Shown here piece after piece: positions 1 through 8,036 of a stretch of DNA of 64,000 nt. The translations under genes were made by a program, and so were the position numbers. Positions within the stretch are counted from its first letter, which is position 1; every line of letters begins with the position of its first letter. Origin of the DNA: Blastopirellula sp. J2-11 (GTDB lineage: Bacteria; Planctomycetota; Planctomycetia; Pirellulales; Pirellulaceae); assembly GCF_024584705.1 (NCBI RefSeq), contig NZ_CP097384.1, positions 1,178,001-1,242,000 of the forward strand, read 5' to 3'. Under the pieces are notes generated by a model. The model searched no databases. It was not told the DNA's origin and was given only the letters and a program-made list of their open reading frames with translations.

Positions 1-1
1 C

Positions 2-361
2 GAGCTGACGGAAGTGTTTGAAACGCGCGGAGAGCTGCACCCGGTGAACGCCGATATTTTGCGGAATAGCTACTTCGCCCAAGGCGCCGCCTATTTTGAT
101 CTGCAGCAATTTCCGGAAGCGATCGAAGCCTATTCGACCGCTTCCAACCGTTATCAAAACGATCCGATCGCGCTGGAGGCGTTTTCACAAATCGCCAATT
201 GCTATCGCTTGATGAATCAGCCGATTGAAGCGAAAGGGACGCTCGAACAAGCCAAGATCGTACTCGATCGATTGCCGGAGGATGCGGACTACGGCGAAAC
301 GTCGCATGATTCGGCCGATGACTGGCGCAACTTTATTGATTGGCTCATTTCCACCCTTTAA
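2..361 (+). CDS. TPR-repeat protein, C-terminal part (5' end outside window)
   Basis: The reading frame is open from the first complete codon, so the gene begins upstream of the window; a GTG at 14 is internal. About 119 residues are visible. They contain helix pairs of tetratricopeptide type, with a pattern of Y-F-A-Q-G-A-A-Y-F-D, then F-P-E-A-I-E-A-Y, then A-x-x-Q-I-A-N-C-Y-R. TPR proteins act as protein-binding scaffolds. The tail ends in F-I-D-W-L-I-S-T-L with no membrane segment. It lies 16 bases upstream of a FlgN-like gene at the head of the flagellar block, so a flagellar role is possible but only inferred. Confidence 0.6.
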   Translation, partial: ELTEVFETRGELHPVNADILRNSYFAQGAAYFDLQQFPEAIEAYSTASNRYQNDPIALEAFSQIANCYRLMNQPIEAKGTLEQAKIVLDRLPEDADYGETSHDSADDWRNFIDWLISTL

Positions 362-377
362 GAGAATCGTCACCGCT

Positions 378-833
378 ATGCATGCTTACGCCGAAACCGA
401 CCAACTTGCGCAACTGATCGGGCACAAGCACGATCTGTTGTCAAAGTTGCAGTTGTTGTCGCGACGCCAGTTGCAGTTGTCGGGACATAGCGACCATATC
501 TCGGATTTGATGCGCGTGGTCGCCGCGAAGCAGACGCTGATTGAGATGTTGTTGGACGTCGATCGACGTCTTGATCCACATCGCCAATGCGATCCCGAGC
601 AACGCCAATGGCGATCGCCGTTAGAACGGCATCGCTGCAGCCAGGCGACGCGTGAGTGTCAAGCGATGCTTGACGAGCTGAAGCAGATGGAGACCGAGGC
701 GGAAGGGCGTGTTCGCGCCAATCGAGATGAGATCTCGCGTAGTTTGCAAACGACCCAAGGTTCGACCGCAGCGCTTGACGGATACGCGTCAACGTCTGGG
801 TCGGTTCACCGCATTGACTTAACGGCAGGTTAA
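378..833 (+). CDS. FlgN-like flagellar chaperone candidate
   Basis: A 151-residue soluble, almost wholly helical protein. Residues 7-62 and 90-135 are rich in Leu, Gln and charged residues with heptad spacing, the usual look of FlgN, the export chaperone for the hook-associated proteins FlgK and FlgL. I chose the ATG at 378 because the frame upstream overlaps the preceding TPR gene and is Arg-rich out-of-frame sequence. It ends two bases before the kinase start, which suggests an operon. FlgN is poorly conserved in sequence; the call rests on size, helical pattern and position, so another flagellar coiled-coil protein is possible. Confidence 0.45.
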   Translation: MHAYAETDQLAQLIGHKHDLLSKLQLLSRRQLQLSGHSDHISDLMRVVAAKQTLIEMLLDVDRRLDPHRQCDPEQRQWRSPLERHRCSQATRECQAMLDELKQMETEAEGRVRANRDEISRSLQTTQGSTAALDGYASTSGSVHRIDLTAG

Positions 834-835
834 AT

Positions 836-1729
836 ATGTCATTGCCCGCACGCAATCATCGATTGCCCGAAAATGAAGTCGCCGATCAGGTGATCGCCGA
901 TGCGTTCGCTTCTGACGGTGCGATTGACGTCGACCGTCTGCTTTCGGCATGGGATACCGCAACGACGCGTTTGCAGGAAACGCACGAGGCGCTCCGCCGA
1001 GAAGTGGCTCGTCTCTCCGACGAATTGGAAATCAAAAATCGCGAGTTGGCGCGCAAGAATCGCCTGGCCGATCTCGGCCAGATGGCGTCGCACGTCGCGC
1101 ATGAAGTTCGCAACAGCCTGATGCCGCTAACGATGTACGTCAGCATGCTGAAGCGTCAGTCTGACTTTGGTCCCAGCAGTGCGGCGATCGGCAAGAAGAT
1201 CGAAAACGGTCTGACAGCGCTCGATTCCACCGTCAACGACCTGCTTCATTTCACGTCGGATCGGCAACCGCAGTGGAGTCGCTTCCCGTTGGCGCCCTTG
1301 TTGGAGGAAGTTTGCGAAACGCTGGCTCCGCAGTGCGAGGCGCAAAAAGTGAAGTTCGCGATCGATGTCGATCCGCTGTTAACGGTACGTGCCGATCGCG
1401 GAATGGTTCGTCGCGCCGTGTTGAATTTGGCGCTCAACTCGCTGGATGTCATGAATGACGGCGGACGCTTGTTGCTGACCGCTTGTTTCGGACGATCAGG
1501 CGTCGAGATCGAATGCGCCGACTCGGGACCCGGCTTCAAGCCGGAAATCGCCATCCGTGCTTTCGATCCCTTCTTCACCACCAAAAACACCGGCACCGGA
1601 CTTGGCTTGGCGATTGTCCAGCGAGTCGCGGAAGCCCACGGCGGTCAAGCGATCGCGATGAATTGTCCTGAAGGAGGCGCCGCCGTAACGCTGGTGCTTC
1701 CGCAACCCCGTAAGGAGGTCGCCGCGTGA
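836..1729 (+). CDS. Soluble sensor histidine kinase of the flagellar cluster
   Basis: A 297-residue kinase. Residues 40-75 form a coiled coil, followed by a HisKA dimerisation helix with the H-E-V-R-N box (phosphorylated His near 89), an N-box around 201, the G1 box D-S-G-P-G near 227 and the G2 box G-T-G-L-G-L-A near 253. It has no membrane segment and no clear PAS domain, so it senses through the coiled coil or a partner, as flagellar kinases of the FlgS/FleS kind do. Its stop overlaps the start of the sigma-54 regulator by four bases (GTGA), so the two form a pair. The likely role is timing of flagellar gene expression. Confidence 0.85.
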   Translation: MSLPARNHRLPENEVADQVIADAFASDGAIDVDRLLSAWDTATTRLQETHEALRREVARLSDELEIKNRELARKNRLADLGQMASHVAHEVRNSLMPLTMYVSMLKRQSDFGPSSAAIGKKIENGLTALDSTVNDLLHFTSDRQPQWSRFPLAPLLEEVCETLAPQCEAQKVKFAIDVDPLLTVRADRGMVRRAVLNLALNSLDVMNDGGRLLLTACFGRSGVEIECADSGPGFKPEIAIRAFDPFFTTKNTGTGLGLAIVQRVAEAHGGQAIAMNCPEGGAAVTLVLPQPRKEVAA

Positions 1730-3126
1730 GCATCGTCGAATCCCCGATTGCAACCGGAAACGTGCTGGTCGTTGATGACAACGCCCGCGCTCGCCAGTCG
1801 ATTGTTGACGTCTTGGAGATGTTGGGTCATCGTGGCGCCGCTTGCTCCAGCGCTCATGAAGCGCTCAAGCGGATGGAGACGATCGATTATGACGCCGTCG
1901 TCACCGATCTGCAGATGCCGGGTATGGACGGCTTAGAACTGGTTCAGCAAATTCGTCGTCGTGACGCACATATCCCGATTGTCATGGTCACGGCGCACGG
2001 CAGCGTGTCGACGGCGGTCGAAGCGATGCGATTTGGCGCCGCCGACTATTTGGAAAAGCCGCTCAACGCCGATCGTTTGGAAGCGGTCATCAATCGCGTC
2101 CTGGAGAGCGCCGCCAGCGGTGATCGCGCCACAGTTGCGACTCCCGGCGAAACGAATCAGGTTGCAATGATCGGCGAGAGCCGTCTGATGCAACAAGTGC
2201 GACAACAGATCGCTCAAGTGGCTCCGACCGACGAAACCGTGTTGATCATCGGCGAAAGCGGCGTCGGCAAAGAGCTGGTCGCACGTACGATTCACCAGTG
2301 GAGCCGTCGCGCCGACCGAGCTTTGATCAGCTTGAACTGCCCGGTTTTGTCGGCTCATTTGATGGAAAGTGAATTGTTCGGGCACACGCGCGGCGCCTTT
2401 ACCAGCGCTGACTCGGCCCGCGTCGGACGATTTGAACTGGCCGAACAAGGAACGATTTTGCTGGACGAAATCAGCGAGATCGACTTATCACTGCAAGCCA
2501 AGTTGCTGCGAGTGCTGCAGGAACGTTGCTACGAACGGGTCGGTTCGAGCGAAACCTTGGAGACCGATGTTCGCGTTTTGGCGACTTCCAACCGTGACCT
2601 GCCGGGCGAAGTAACCGCAGGGCGTTTTCGCCGCGACCTTTATTATCGCTTGGCGGTCGTGCCGATCGAGCTACCGCCGTTGCGGCAGCGCCGCGACGAC
2701 ATTCCGTTGCTGGTCGAATACTTTTTGCATCAGACGGCGGCGCGATTGGAGAAGCCGGTTTTTGACATGCAAGCGGAAGCGCTCGATTTGCTCGTGCGTC
2801 ATGATTGGCCTGGCAACGTTCGCGAACTCGAAAATATCGTGACTCGCGCCTGCGTGCTGGCGATCGATGGTCAGATTTCGGCCGACGCCTTTAGCAGCTG
2901 GCTCAATTGCGAATCGAGGGAAGAGGCCTGCGATTCACAAGAATCGCAGGTCGGCGTCAAGCTGGACGAAATGGAACGCCGCTTGATCTCGGCGACGCTG
3001 GAACACTACGACGGTCATCGCGAGAAGACCGCGGCGGCGCTCGGCATTAGCCCGCGGACGCTATCGAACAAACTACGCAGCTATGGGCTGGCCCCGCGTG
3101 CGAAAACGTTCGCACGGGCAATTTAA
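1726..3126 (+). CDS. Sigma-54-dependent response regulator (FlbD/FlgR/FleR type)
   Basis: A 466-residue NtrC-class activator. The receiver domain has acidic D-D near 17-18 and the phospho-acceptor Asp at 61 (V-T-D-L-Q-M-P-G). The AAA+ domain has Walker A G-E-S-G-V-G-K-E at 176-183 and Walker B I-L-L-D-E. The loop that touches sigma-54 reads G-A-F-T-S-A near 223 rather than the usual G-A-F-T-G-A. A Fis-type helix-turn-helix closes the protein. It starts at GTG 1726, overlapping the kinase. The sigma-54 promoter at 3265 lies just downstream, before flgB, which makes it the obvious target. A binding site was not identified. Confidence 0.9.
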   Translation: MSIVESPIATGNVLVVDDNARARQSIVDVLEMLGHRGAACSSAHEALKRMETIDYDAVVTDLQMPGMDGLELVQQIRRRDAHIPIVMVTAHGSVSTAVEAMRFGAADYLEKPLNADRLEAVINRVLESAASGDRATVATPGETNQVAMIGESRLMQQVRQQIAQVAPTDETVLIIGESGVGKELVARTIHQWSRRADRALISLNCPVLSAHLMESELFGHTRGAFTSADSARVGRFELAEQGTILLDEISEIDLSLQAKLLRVLQERCYERVGSSETLETDVRVLATSNRDLPGEVTAGRFRRDLYYRLAVVPIELPPLRQRRDDIPLLVEYFLHQTAARLEKPVFDMQAEALDLLVRHDWPGNVRELENIVTRACVLAIDGQISADAFSSWLNCESREEACDSQESQVGVKLDEMERRLISATLEHYDGHREKTAAALGISPRTLSNKLRSYGLAPRAKTFARAI

Positions 3127-3264
3127 GGAATCCAGACCATGAGTAAGCCGATCGGCAAAAATTTCCGAATGCCAGCAGCACGATTTTCTGCTGCCGCGAA
3201 GCGGAATGCGATGCGTCTCGCGCGACATCGCATGCAATTTGCCGAGCTTACCGTAGCGAACTTA

Positions 3265-3280
3265 AGGTACGCCTTTTGCA
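3265..3280 (+). promoter_or_regulatory. Sigma-54 promoter for the flgB operon
   Basis: The sequence aGGTACGccttTTGCa has GG at 3266-3267 and GC at 3278-3279. The first bases of the two pairs are 12 apart, the spacing of the -24/-12 elements. It matches TGGCACG-N4-TTGC at nearly every position. The start of transcription would fall near 3291, just upstream of the strong Shine-Dalgarno GGAAGGAG (3297-3304) and the flgB ATG at 3312. The preceding gene encodes a sigma-54 activator. Confidence 0.8.
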
Positions 3281-3311
3281 TGATTCCCCTTCGCCTGGAA
3301 GGAGCCGAGCG

Positions 3312-3725
3312 ATGAGCGGTTCGATTTTCAACGCCAGCACGATTCCGATGCTCGAGCAAGTTTTGAACTTCTCGCAGTCTCGCCACAATCTGCTAGCGGG
3401 GAACATCGCGAACCTCGATACGCCTGGATATAAAGTGCGCGATCTGAATGTGGACAAGTTCCAGATGAAGTTGCGTGAAGCGATCGAGGAGAAGAACAAA
3501 CCGAACGAGCCGCTCTCGCCGGGACTGGTTTCGACGCGCGAGTCGGATCCCATGCGAAGCGTGAAAGATTCATTGCCTGGCATTTTGTTTCATGACGAAA
3601 GCAATGTCGGCATCGAACAACAAGTGATGGAAATCTCGAAAAACCAAATCATGCACAACATGGCGATCTCGTTGATGGAACAGCAGATGCGGTTGTTACA
3701 GACTGCAATTAGCGAACGCGTCTAA
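3312..3725 (+). CDS. flgB: Flagellar basal-body rod protein FlgB
   Basis: A 137-residue rod protein. The N-terminal region has L-N-F-S-Q-S-R-H-N-L-L-A-G-N-I-A-N-L-D-T-P-G-Y, the FlgB form of the rod/hook signature. The C-terminal helix (S-L-M-E-Q-Q-M-R-L-L-Q-T-A-I-S-E-R-V) is the matching half of the D0 coiled coil. FlgB forms the proximal rod with FlgC and FliE. The start is ATG 3312, supported by GGAAGGAG eight bases upstream; an upstream TTG at 3276 would lie inside the sigma-54 promoter. It is the first gene of the operon, 14 bases before flgC. Confidence 0.95.
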   Translation: MSGSIFNASTIPMLEQVLNFSQSRHNLLAGNIANLDTPGYKVRDLNVDKFQMKLREAIEEKNKPNEPLSPGLVSTRESDPMRSVKDSLPGILFHDESNVGIEQQVMEISKNQIMHNMAISLMEQQMRLLQTAISERV

Positions 3726-3739
3726 CCAGGAGAGTCAAA

Positions 3740-4162
3740 ATGAACGGCGCTCTCGATATTAGCTCTAGTGCGATGGTCGCGCAGCGTGTCCGCTTGAATG
3801 CGGTCACCAGCAACATCGCGAATATGTCGTCACTACGGGATGAAAACGGGGACATCGCTCCCTACAAGGCTCGACACGTGATTTTTCAGACCGACAACGC
3901 GATCCGCGCCCAAGGGGGCGCCGCCGGCGTGAAGGTCTCGTCGATTGAAGAGTCGCAGGTCGAACCGATTTATCGGTATCAACCGACGCATCCGTTGGCG
4001 ATCACGGAAGGAAAATACAAAGGCTACGTGGCTCACCCCCGGGTCAACATGGTCGAACAGATGGTCGACGCGATGGAAGCCTCTCGCGCGTACGAGGCGA
4101 ACATCGGCGTCGTCGAGATCTCGAAGAATCTCGCCGCCCAGTCGCTCCGGATTTTGGCGTAA
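3740..4162 (+). CDS. flgC: Flagellar basal-body rod protein FlgC
   Basis: A 140-residue rod protein of typical FlgC size. It begins with G-A-L-D-I-S-S-S-A-M-V-A-Q-R-V-R-L-N, followed by the rod signature N-A-V-T-S-N-I-A-N-M. The C-terminal part holds V-N-M-V-E-Q-M-V-D-A-M-E-A-S-R-A-Y-E-A-N, diagnostic for FlgC. It assembles on FlgB in the proximal rod. Its Shine-Dalgarno sequence CAGGAGAG lies just before the ATG. Confidence 0.95.
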   Translation: MNGALDISSSAMVAQRVRLNAVTSNIANMSSLRDENGDIAPYKARHVIFQTDNAIRAQGGAAGVKVSSIEESQVEPIYRYQPTHPLAITEGKYKGYVAHPRVNMVEQMVDAMEASRAYEANIGVVEISKNLAAQSLRILA

Positions 4163-4182
4163 AGCGGAGGAGATAACAGCCC

Positions 4183-4482
4183 ATGAAACCGATTCACAAC
4201 ATCTCGCCGCAGACGATCTTGCCGAGTCATTTGACTCGACCGGCCGGAACGTCTCAGTCGCACGAGTCGTTCACCAACTTGTTTATGGAAGGCTTCTCAC
4301 GCGTCAACGAGATGCAGCAGCAAGCCAACCGCGCCGTTGAGCAGCTGCAAACCGGCGGCGAAGTCAATCCGTCCGAAGTGCTGATCGCCGTCCAAAAAGC
4401 GGACGTCGAATTCAAGCTGATGATGCAGGTTCGCAACAAGATGTTGCAAGCCTACCAAGAGATCAAAGACATTCGCATTTAG
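4183..4482 (+). CDS. fliE: Flagellar hook-basal body complex protein FliE
   Basis: A 99-residue protein of normal FliE size. The C-terminal half has the conserved pattern E-V-L-I-A-V-Q-K-A-D-V-E-F-K-L-M-M-Q-V-R-N-K and ends with A-Y-Q-E-I. FliE joins the MS ring to the rod. The first 30 residues are variable and probably unstructured. Position between flgC and fliF is the standard gene order. Confidence 0.93.
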   Translation: MKPIHNISPQTILPSHLTRPAGTSQSHESFTNLFMEGFSRVNEMQQQANRAVEQLQTGGEVNPSEVLIAVQKADVEFKLMMQVRNKMLQAYQEIKDIRI

Positions 4483-4522
4483 CGCCAAGACGTTCCTACA
4501 CCAGAGTGAATGAGGTCCATGG

Positions 4523-6163
4523 ATGGACTTTTTGAATAAAGCTTTCGAGCAAATCAAAGACCTGTTTTTCTCGATGACGCCGGGCTCGCGCATCATCGCG
4601 GGTCTGTTGATTGTCGTGATCATCGCCAGCTTCGCGTTCCTGTTTCAGGGAGGGATGTTTGAGCATGACGCTGCGCTGTTGGCAGGTGCAGCGGTCGATC
4701 CCGCCGATCAAAAAGCGGTGTTGGCGGCGTTCGCTGGGGAAGGGCTGGACGACTACAAAATCGAAGGTAGCCAGATCTACATTCCCCGCGCCAAGCGAGC
4801 CGAATACGTCGCCGCGATGGTAAAGCACAACGCGATACCGCCCGAGTTTCATGAAAGCATGGAGGACGCGGTCGACAACGCGAATCCGTTTGAGTCTGAA
4901 CAACATCGCTCGGATCGTCAGAAAGTCGCGAAAGAAAAAGACTTGGCCCTGGTTCTACGAAAGATGCGCGGGATCGAGTTCGCTTCGGTGCACTACGACA
5001 TCGAAGACAAAGGGGGCTTTCCCCGTCGCAAAGTTTACACGGCGTCGGTCGTCGTTCGCCCGCTCGGTTCGGAAGAAATCGATCAGTCGCTCGTGCGCAG
5101 CATTCGGAACTACGTCGCTTACTCGATCGCTGGGCTTTCGCCCGAACATGTATCGGTCACCGACTTGAACTCGCGCCGCACTTATTCGGGTGATACCGAA
5201 AACCCGGCCGAAGACGCCTATGCGGCCCGCAAGCAGTTCTTTGAAAACTCTTGGCAAGACAAGATCGCGGCGGCGCTCAACTATATCGACGGCGTCAACG
5301 TCACGGTCAATGTCGAACTTGATCCAAAGATGAATCAGCGGGAAGAACGTCTAGAGCATGGAGCCCGCCCGATCGCTCTGCTAACTTCGGCCCAGAAGCG
5401 AACTGAATCGAGCAAGGTTCCCAAAGAAGGGGGCCGTCCCGGTTTGGCGGCTCAAGCGCCCAACCAACAAGCGGAGCTGACCACGGCGCCGGCTCGCGAG
5501 TCTTCGATGGAAGAAAGCAGCGAAGAGACCGCTTCGGTCACCGACAAGACGCTGATGCTGAGCGAAACCGCGTCGCTGACGCCGCAACAGGTACGCGTAG
5601 TCGTGACGGTTCCGCAAGATTACTACGCCGGCATTTGGAACAAGCAAAACCCGCCGGCGCTTGGCGCCCAACCAACGCAACCTGACGCCGGCGTCTTGAA
5701 GAAGATTGAAGAAGAAGTCAAGAAGTCGATCGAATCGCAAGTGGTGACGCTGCTTCCTCCCCAACCGCCGGGAGACGATCCCTATCCGCAAGTGCATGTG
5801 ACCTCGGTCACGCGCACCGACGTGCCGACAATGGCCGAACCGGCGCTGGCTGATACGGCGATCCTGTGGTTGGGCTCCAATTGGCAAACGGTGGCGATGA
5901 TCGGCGTCGGCTTGTTCGCCTTGTTGATGCTTCGCAGCATGGTTCGCAGTCAGCCGGAGGAGCCGAAAGTTGATCACAGCATCCGCCTGGCGACTCCTCC
6001 CCAAGAGGAGGAAGACGACGACGAGCATGACGTGTCAGGCATGCTGAAGAAACGCTTCACCAAAAATAGCCCGAATCTCAAAGATGAACTGATCGAGATG
6101 GTCCGAGAAGACCCAGATACGGCCGCCGGGATTTTGAAAAACTGGATCGGCGCCGCAAGTTAA
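4523..6163 (+). CDS. fliF: Flagellar MS-ring protein FliF
   Basis: A 546-residue inner-membrane protein. A membrane helix at about residues 22-42 is followed by periplasmic ring-building domains and an acidic, low-complexity periplasmic stretch near 290-350. A second membrane helix lies at about 455-475. The cytoplasmic tail is charged (E-E-E-D-D-D-E) and its last 30 residues (L-I-E-M-V-R-E-D-P-D-T-A-A-G-I-L-K-N-W-I) are the FliG-binding helix. FliF forms the ring on which switch and export gate assemble. fliG follows after 20 bases. Confidence 0.95.
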   Translation: MDFLNKAFEQIKDLFFSMTPGSRIIAGLLIVVIIASFAFLFQGGMFEHDAALLAGAAVDPADQKAVLAAFAGEGLDDYKIEGSQIYIPRAKRAEYVAAMVKHNAIPPEFHESMEDAVDNANPFESEQHRSDRQKVAKEKDLALVLRKMRGIEFASVHYDIEDKGGFPRRKVYTASVVVRPLGSEEIDQSLVRSIRNYVAYSIAGLSPEHVSVTDLNSRRTYSGDTENPAEDAYAARKQFFENSWQDKIAAALNYIDGVNVTVNVELDPKMNQREERLEHGARPIALLTSAQKRTESSKVPKEGGRPGLAAQAPNQQAELTTAPARESSMEESSEETASVTDKTLMLSETASLTPQQVRVVVTVPQDYYAGIWNKQNPPALGAQPTQPDAGVLKKIEEEVKKSIESQVVTLLPPQPPGDDPYPQVHVTSVTRTDVPTMAEPALADTAILWLGSNWQTVAMIGVGLFALLMLRSMVRSQPEEPKVDHSIRLATPPQEEEDDDEHDVSGMLKKRFTKNSPNLKDELIEMVREDPDTAAGILKNWIGAAS

Positions 6164-6183
6164 GCGACTAAGGGGGAAACGAC

Positions 6184-7362
6184 ATGACGAACAAAATTGA
6201 TCAGCAGATGATTCGCAAAGCGGCGATCGTCGTCGCGGAATTGGATCCCGACGCCGCCGACGCGTTGCTGGACGGCTTTCCGGAAGAAATCGCCCAGCAG
6301 GTTCGTTACGAATCGATGATGGTCGACGACGTTCCGGTCGAAGAGCGGCGCGCCGTCCTGGCCGAGTTCATGCAGCGTCGTAACGGTTCCGCCGCCAAAA
6401 CGCAAACGCACGACGAACTCATGCTTAGTTCGACGGTTCGCCATCCTGCGTCGCGAACAAAATCCCCTGCGTACGAAGCGAAGCCAACCGCTCCGGTGCC
6501 GCCGCCGTTTCATTTTTTGAACGAAGCGCCGCCAGAAATGTTGGCGCCGTTCTTTGAACAAGAGAGTCCGCAAGTAATCGCCGTCGTCCTCTCACATCTC
6601 GAGCCGGTGCGGGCCTCTGCGATCTTACGCGAGTTGCCGATCGACCTGCAAGCGACCGTGATTCAACGTCTGGTGGATCTCGGACATACCGATGCGGAAG
6701 TGCTGCATGATATCGAAACGCGTCTGCAATCGATTGTGCAAGATCAACTGCAAGCGATGACGCATCGCCGCATTGGCCTGTCAGCCGCCAAAGCGATCTT
6801 GGCAGCTTCGGACGAAGCCAGTTCGGCCGAAGTGCTGAAAGCGCTGAAGACGCGCAGTGCGGCGATGGCCATCCGATTGGGCGCTGAGGAGCGCCCCGCC
6901 GCTCCTGAAAAAGCAGAGCCTTCGGAACATTCGGACGCGGTGTATGGAGATCATTCGCCGATCCAGCCGCAGCGAGTTTCGACCGACATTGCGGCTGCGG
7001 ATGGAGTCGTCAAAAAGTCGACGCCCAAACCGGCTGTCGCCAAGGTCGAACCGCCGGTCGAGGCGTGTCTGCCTTTGGCCGACTTTGTCAAGTTTGATGA
7101 CATGTTGTTAGGTCGCGTGCTGTCCGAAGCCGAACCGCAGACCGTGCTGTTGGCGTTGGCTGGCGCATCCAACGCAGTGGCGCAACGCTTCAATCGTGGT
7201 CTGTCGAAACGAGAGATTCATGACTTACAGCGTCGCATTCGTGATTTGCAGCCGGTGTTGATCCGCGATATTGACGCCGCGCAAAAACGATTGGGAACAA
7301 TCGCCGCGCGGGTGATCGCACAGGTTCAACAGGGTGGTTCTCGTTTGTCAGCATCGGCGTAA
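6184..7362 (+). CDS. fliG: Flagellar motor switch protein FliG
   Basis: At 392 residues this is longer than the usual 330-340. The N domain (R-K-A-A-I-V-V-A-E-L-D) and a middle domain with E-S-P-Q-V-I-A-V-V-L-S-H-L (family motif EHPQ) are followed by a disordered linker at about 235-300. The C-terminal torque domain begins L-A-D-F-V-K-F-D-D. Aligned without gaps to the E. coli torque helix, Lys264 becomes Ala326, Arg281 stays Arg343, Asp288-Asp289 become Arg350-Arg351, and Arg297 becomes Leu359. FliG binds FliF and takes force from MotA, encoded here at 16209. Identity is secure; the altered charge pattern is unusual. Confidence 0.93.
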   Translation: MTNKIDQQMIRKAAIVVAELDPDAADALLDGFPEEIAQQVRYESMMVDDVPVEERRAVLAEFMQRRNGSAAKTQTHDELMLSSTVRHPASRTKSPAYEAKPTAPVPPPFHFLNEAPPEMLAPFFEQESPQVIAVVLSHLEPVRASAILRELPIDLQATVIQRLVDLGHTDAEVLHDIETRLQSIVQDQLQAMTHRRIGLSAAKAILAASDEASSAEVLKALKTRSAAMAIRLGAEERPAAPEKAEPSEHSDAVYGDHSPIQPQRVSTDIAAADGVVKKSTPKPAVAKVEPPVEACLPLADFVKFDDMLLGRVLSEAEPQTVLLALAGASNAVAQRFNRGLSKREIHDLQRRIRDLQPVLIRDIDAAQKRLGTIAARVIAQVQQGGSRLSASA

Positions 7363-7373
7363 GAAAGAGGACC

Positions 7374-8033
7374 ATGAGCGTTATCAAAGCGGAACAACTG
7401 CTACGCGAAGACCACGATTTTTCGGCGGTCGCCTTCAATTTTGAAGATGTCACCGATCGCGCGCAAGGCGAACTGGCCAAGATCAAACAATACGCGGCCA
7501 AACTGATTCAAGACGCACAGCAAGAAGCGACAAAAATTCGCCAACAAGCGGCGATCGCCGGACAAGGGGACGCGACGCAAAAGGCGCAGCAAACGCTGAA
7601 AACCCAAGTTGACCAACAAGCGGCGACCGTCGTGCCGGCGCTGCAGCAAATTGTAAAAGAGCTGTCGGAAGCGAAGCAGCTGTTTTTGAAGGAATGGGAA
7701 GACGCCGCTTTGCATGTCGCCTGCTCGATCGCAGAAAAAATCATCCGTCGCGAAGTCGCGGCGCGGCCGGAGATCGGCGTTGAGATGATTCGCGAAACCA
7801 TCAAGCTGGCGAGCGGCTGCGGCGAAATTGTCGTGCACATGAACCCCGCCGATATTGATGCGATGGATCAAGGAGCTTCCAACTCGGCCAACGTATTACG
7901 TCGGCTCTCTCCCTCGCAGATTGTGCCGGATCCGGCCCTTTCGCGGGGAAGTTGCCGTGTAGAAACGCAATTTGGCGAGATCGACGGCCAGATTGAAACG
8001 CAGTTGCAACGGATCGAGGAGCAGCTGAAGTAA
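7374..8033 (+). CDS. fliH: Flagellar export apparatus protein FliH
   Basis: A 219-residue protein in the standard fliG-fliH-fliI position. A long helical N-terminal half is rich in Gln and Ala (about residues 30-95). The C-terminal half has W-E-D-A-A-L-H-V-A-C-S-I-A-E-K-I-I-R-R-E, typical of FliH and V-ATPase subunit E-like stator proteins. FliH dimers bind and regulate the export ATPase FliI. The next gene starts three bases after its stop. Confidence 0.88.
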   Translation: MSVIKAEQLLREDHDFSAVAFNFEDVTDRAQGELAKIKQYAAKLIQDAQQEATKIRQQAAIAGQGDATQKAQQTLKTQVDQQAATVVPALQQIVKELSEAKQLFLKEWEDAALHVACSIAEKIIRREVAARPEIGVEMIRETIKLASGCGEIVVHMNPADIDAMDQGASNSANVLRRLSPSQIVPDPALSRGSCRVETQFGEIDGQIETQLQRIEEQLK

Positions 8034-8036
8034 GTC

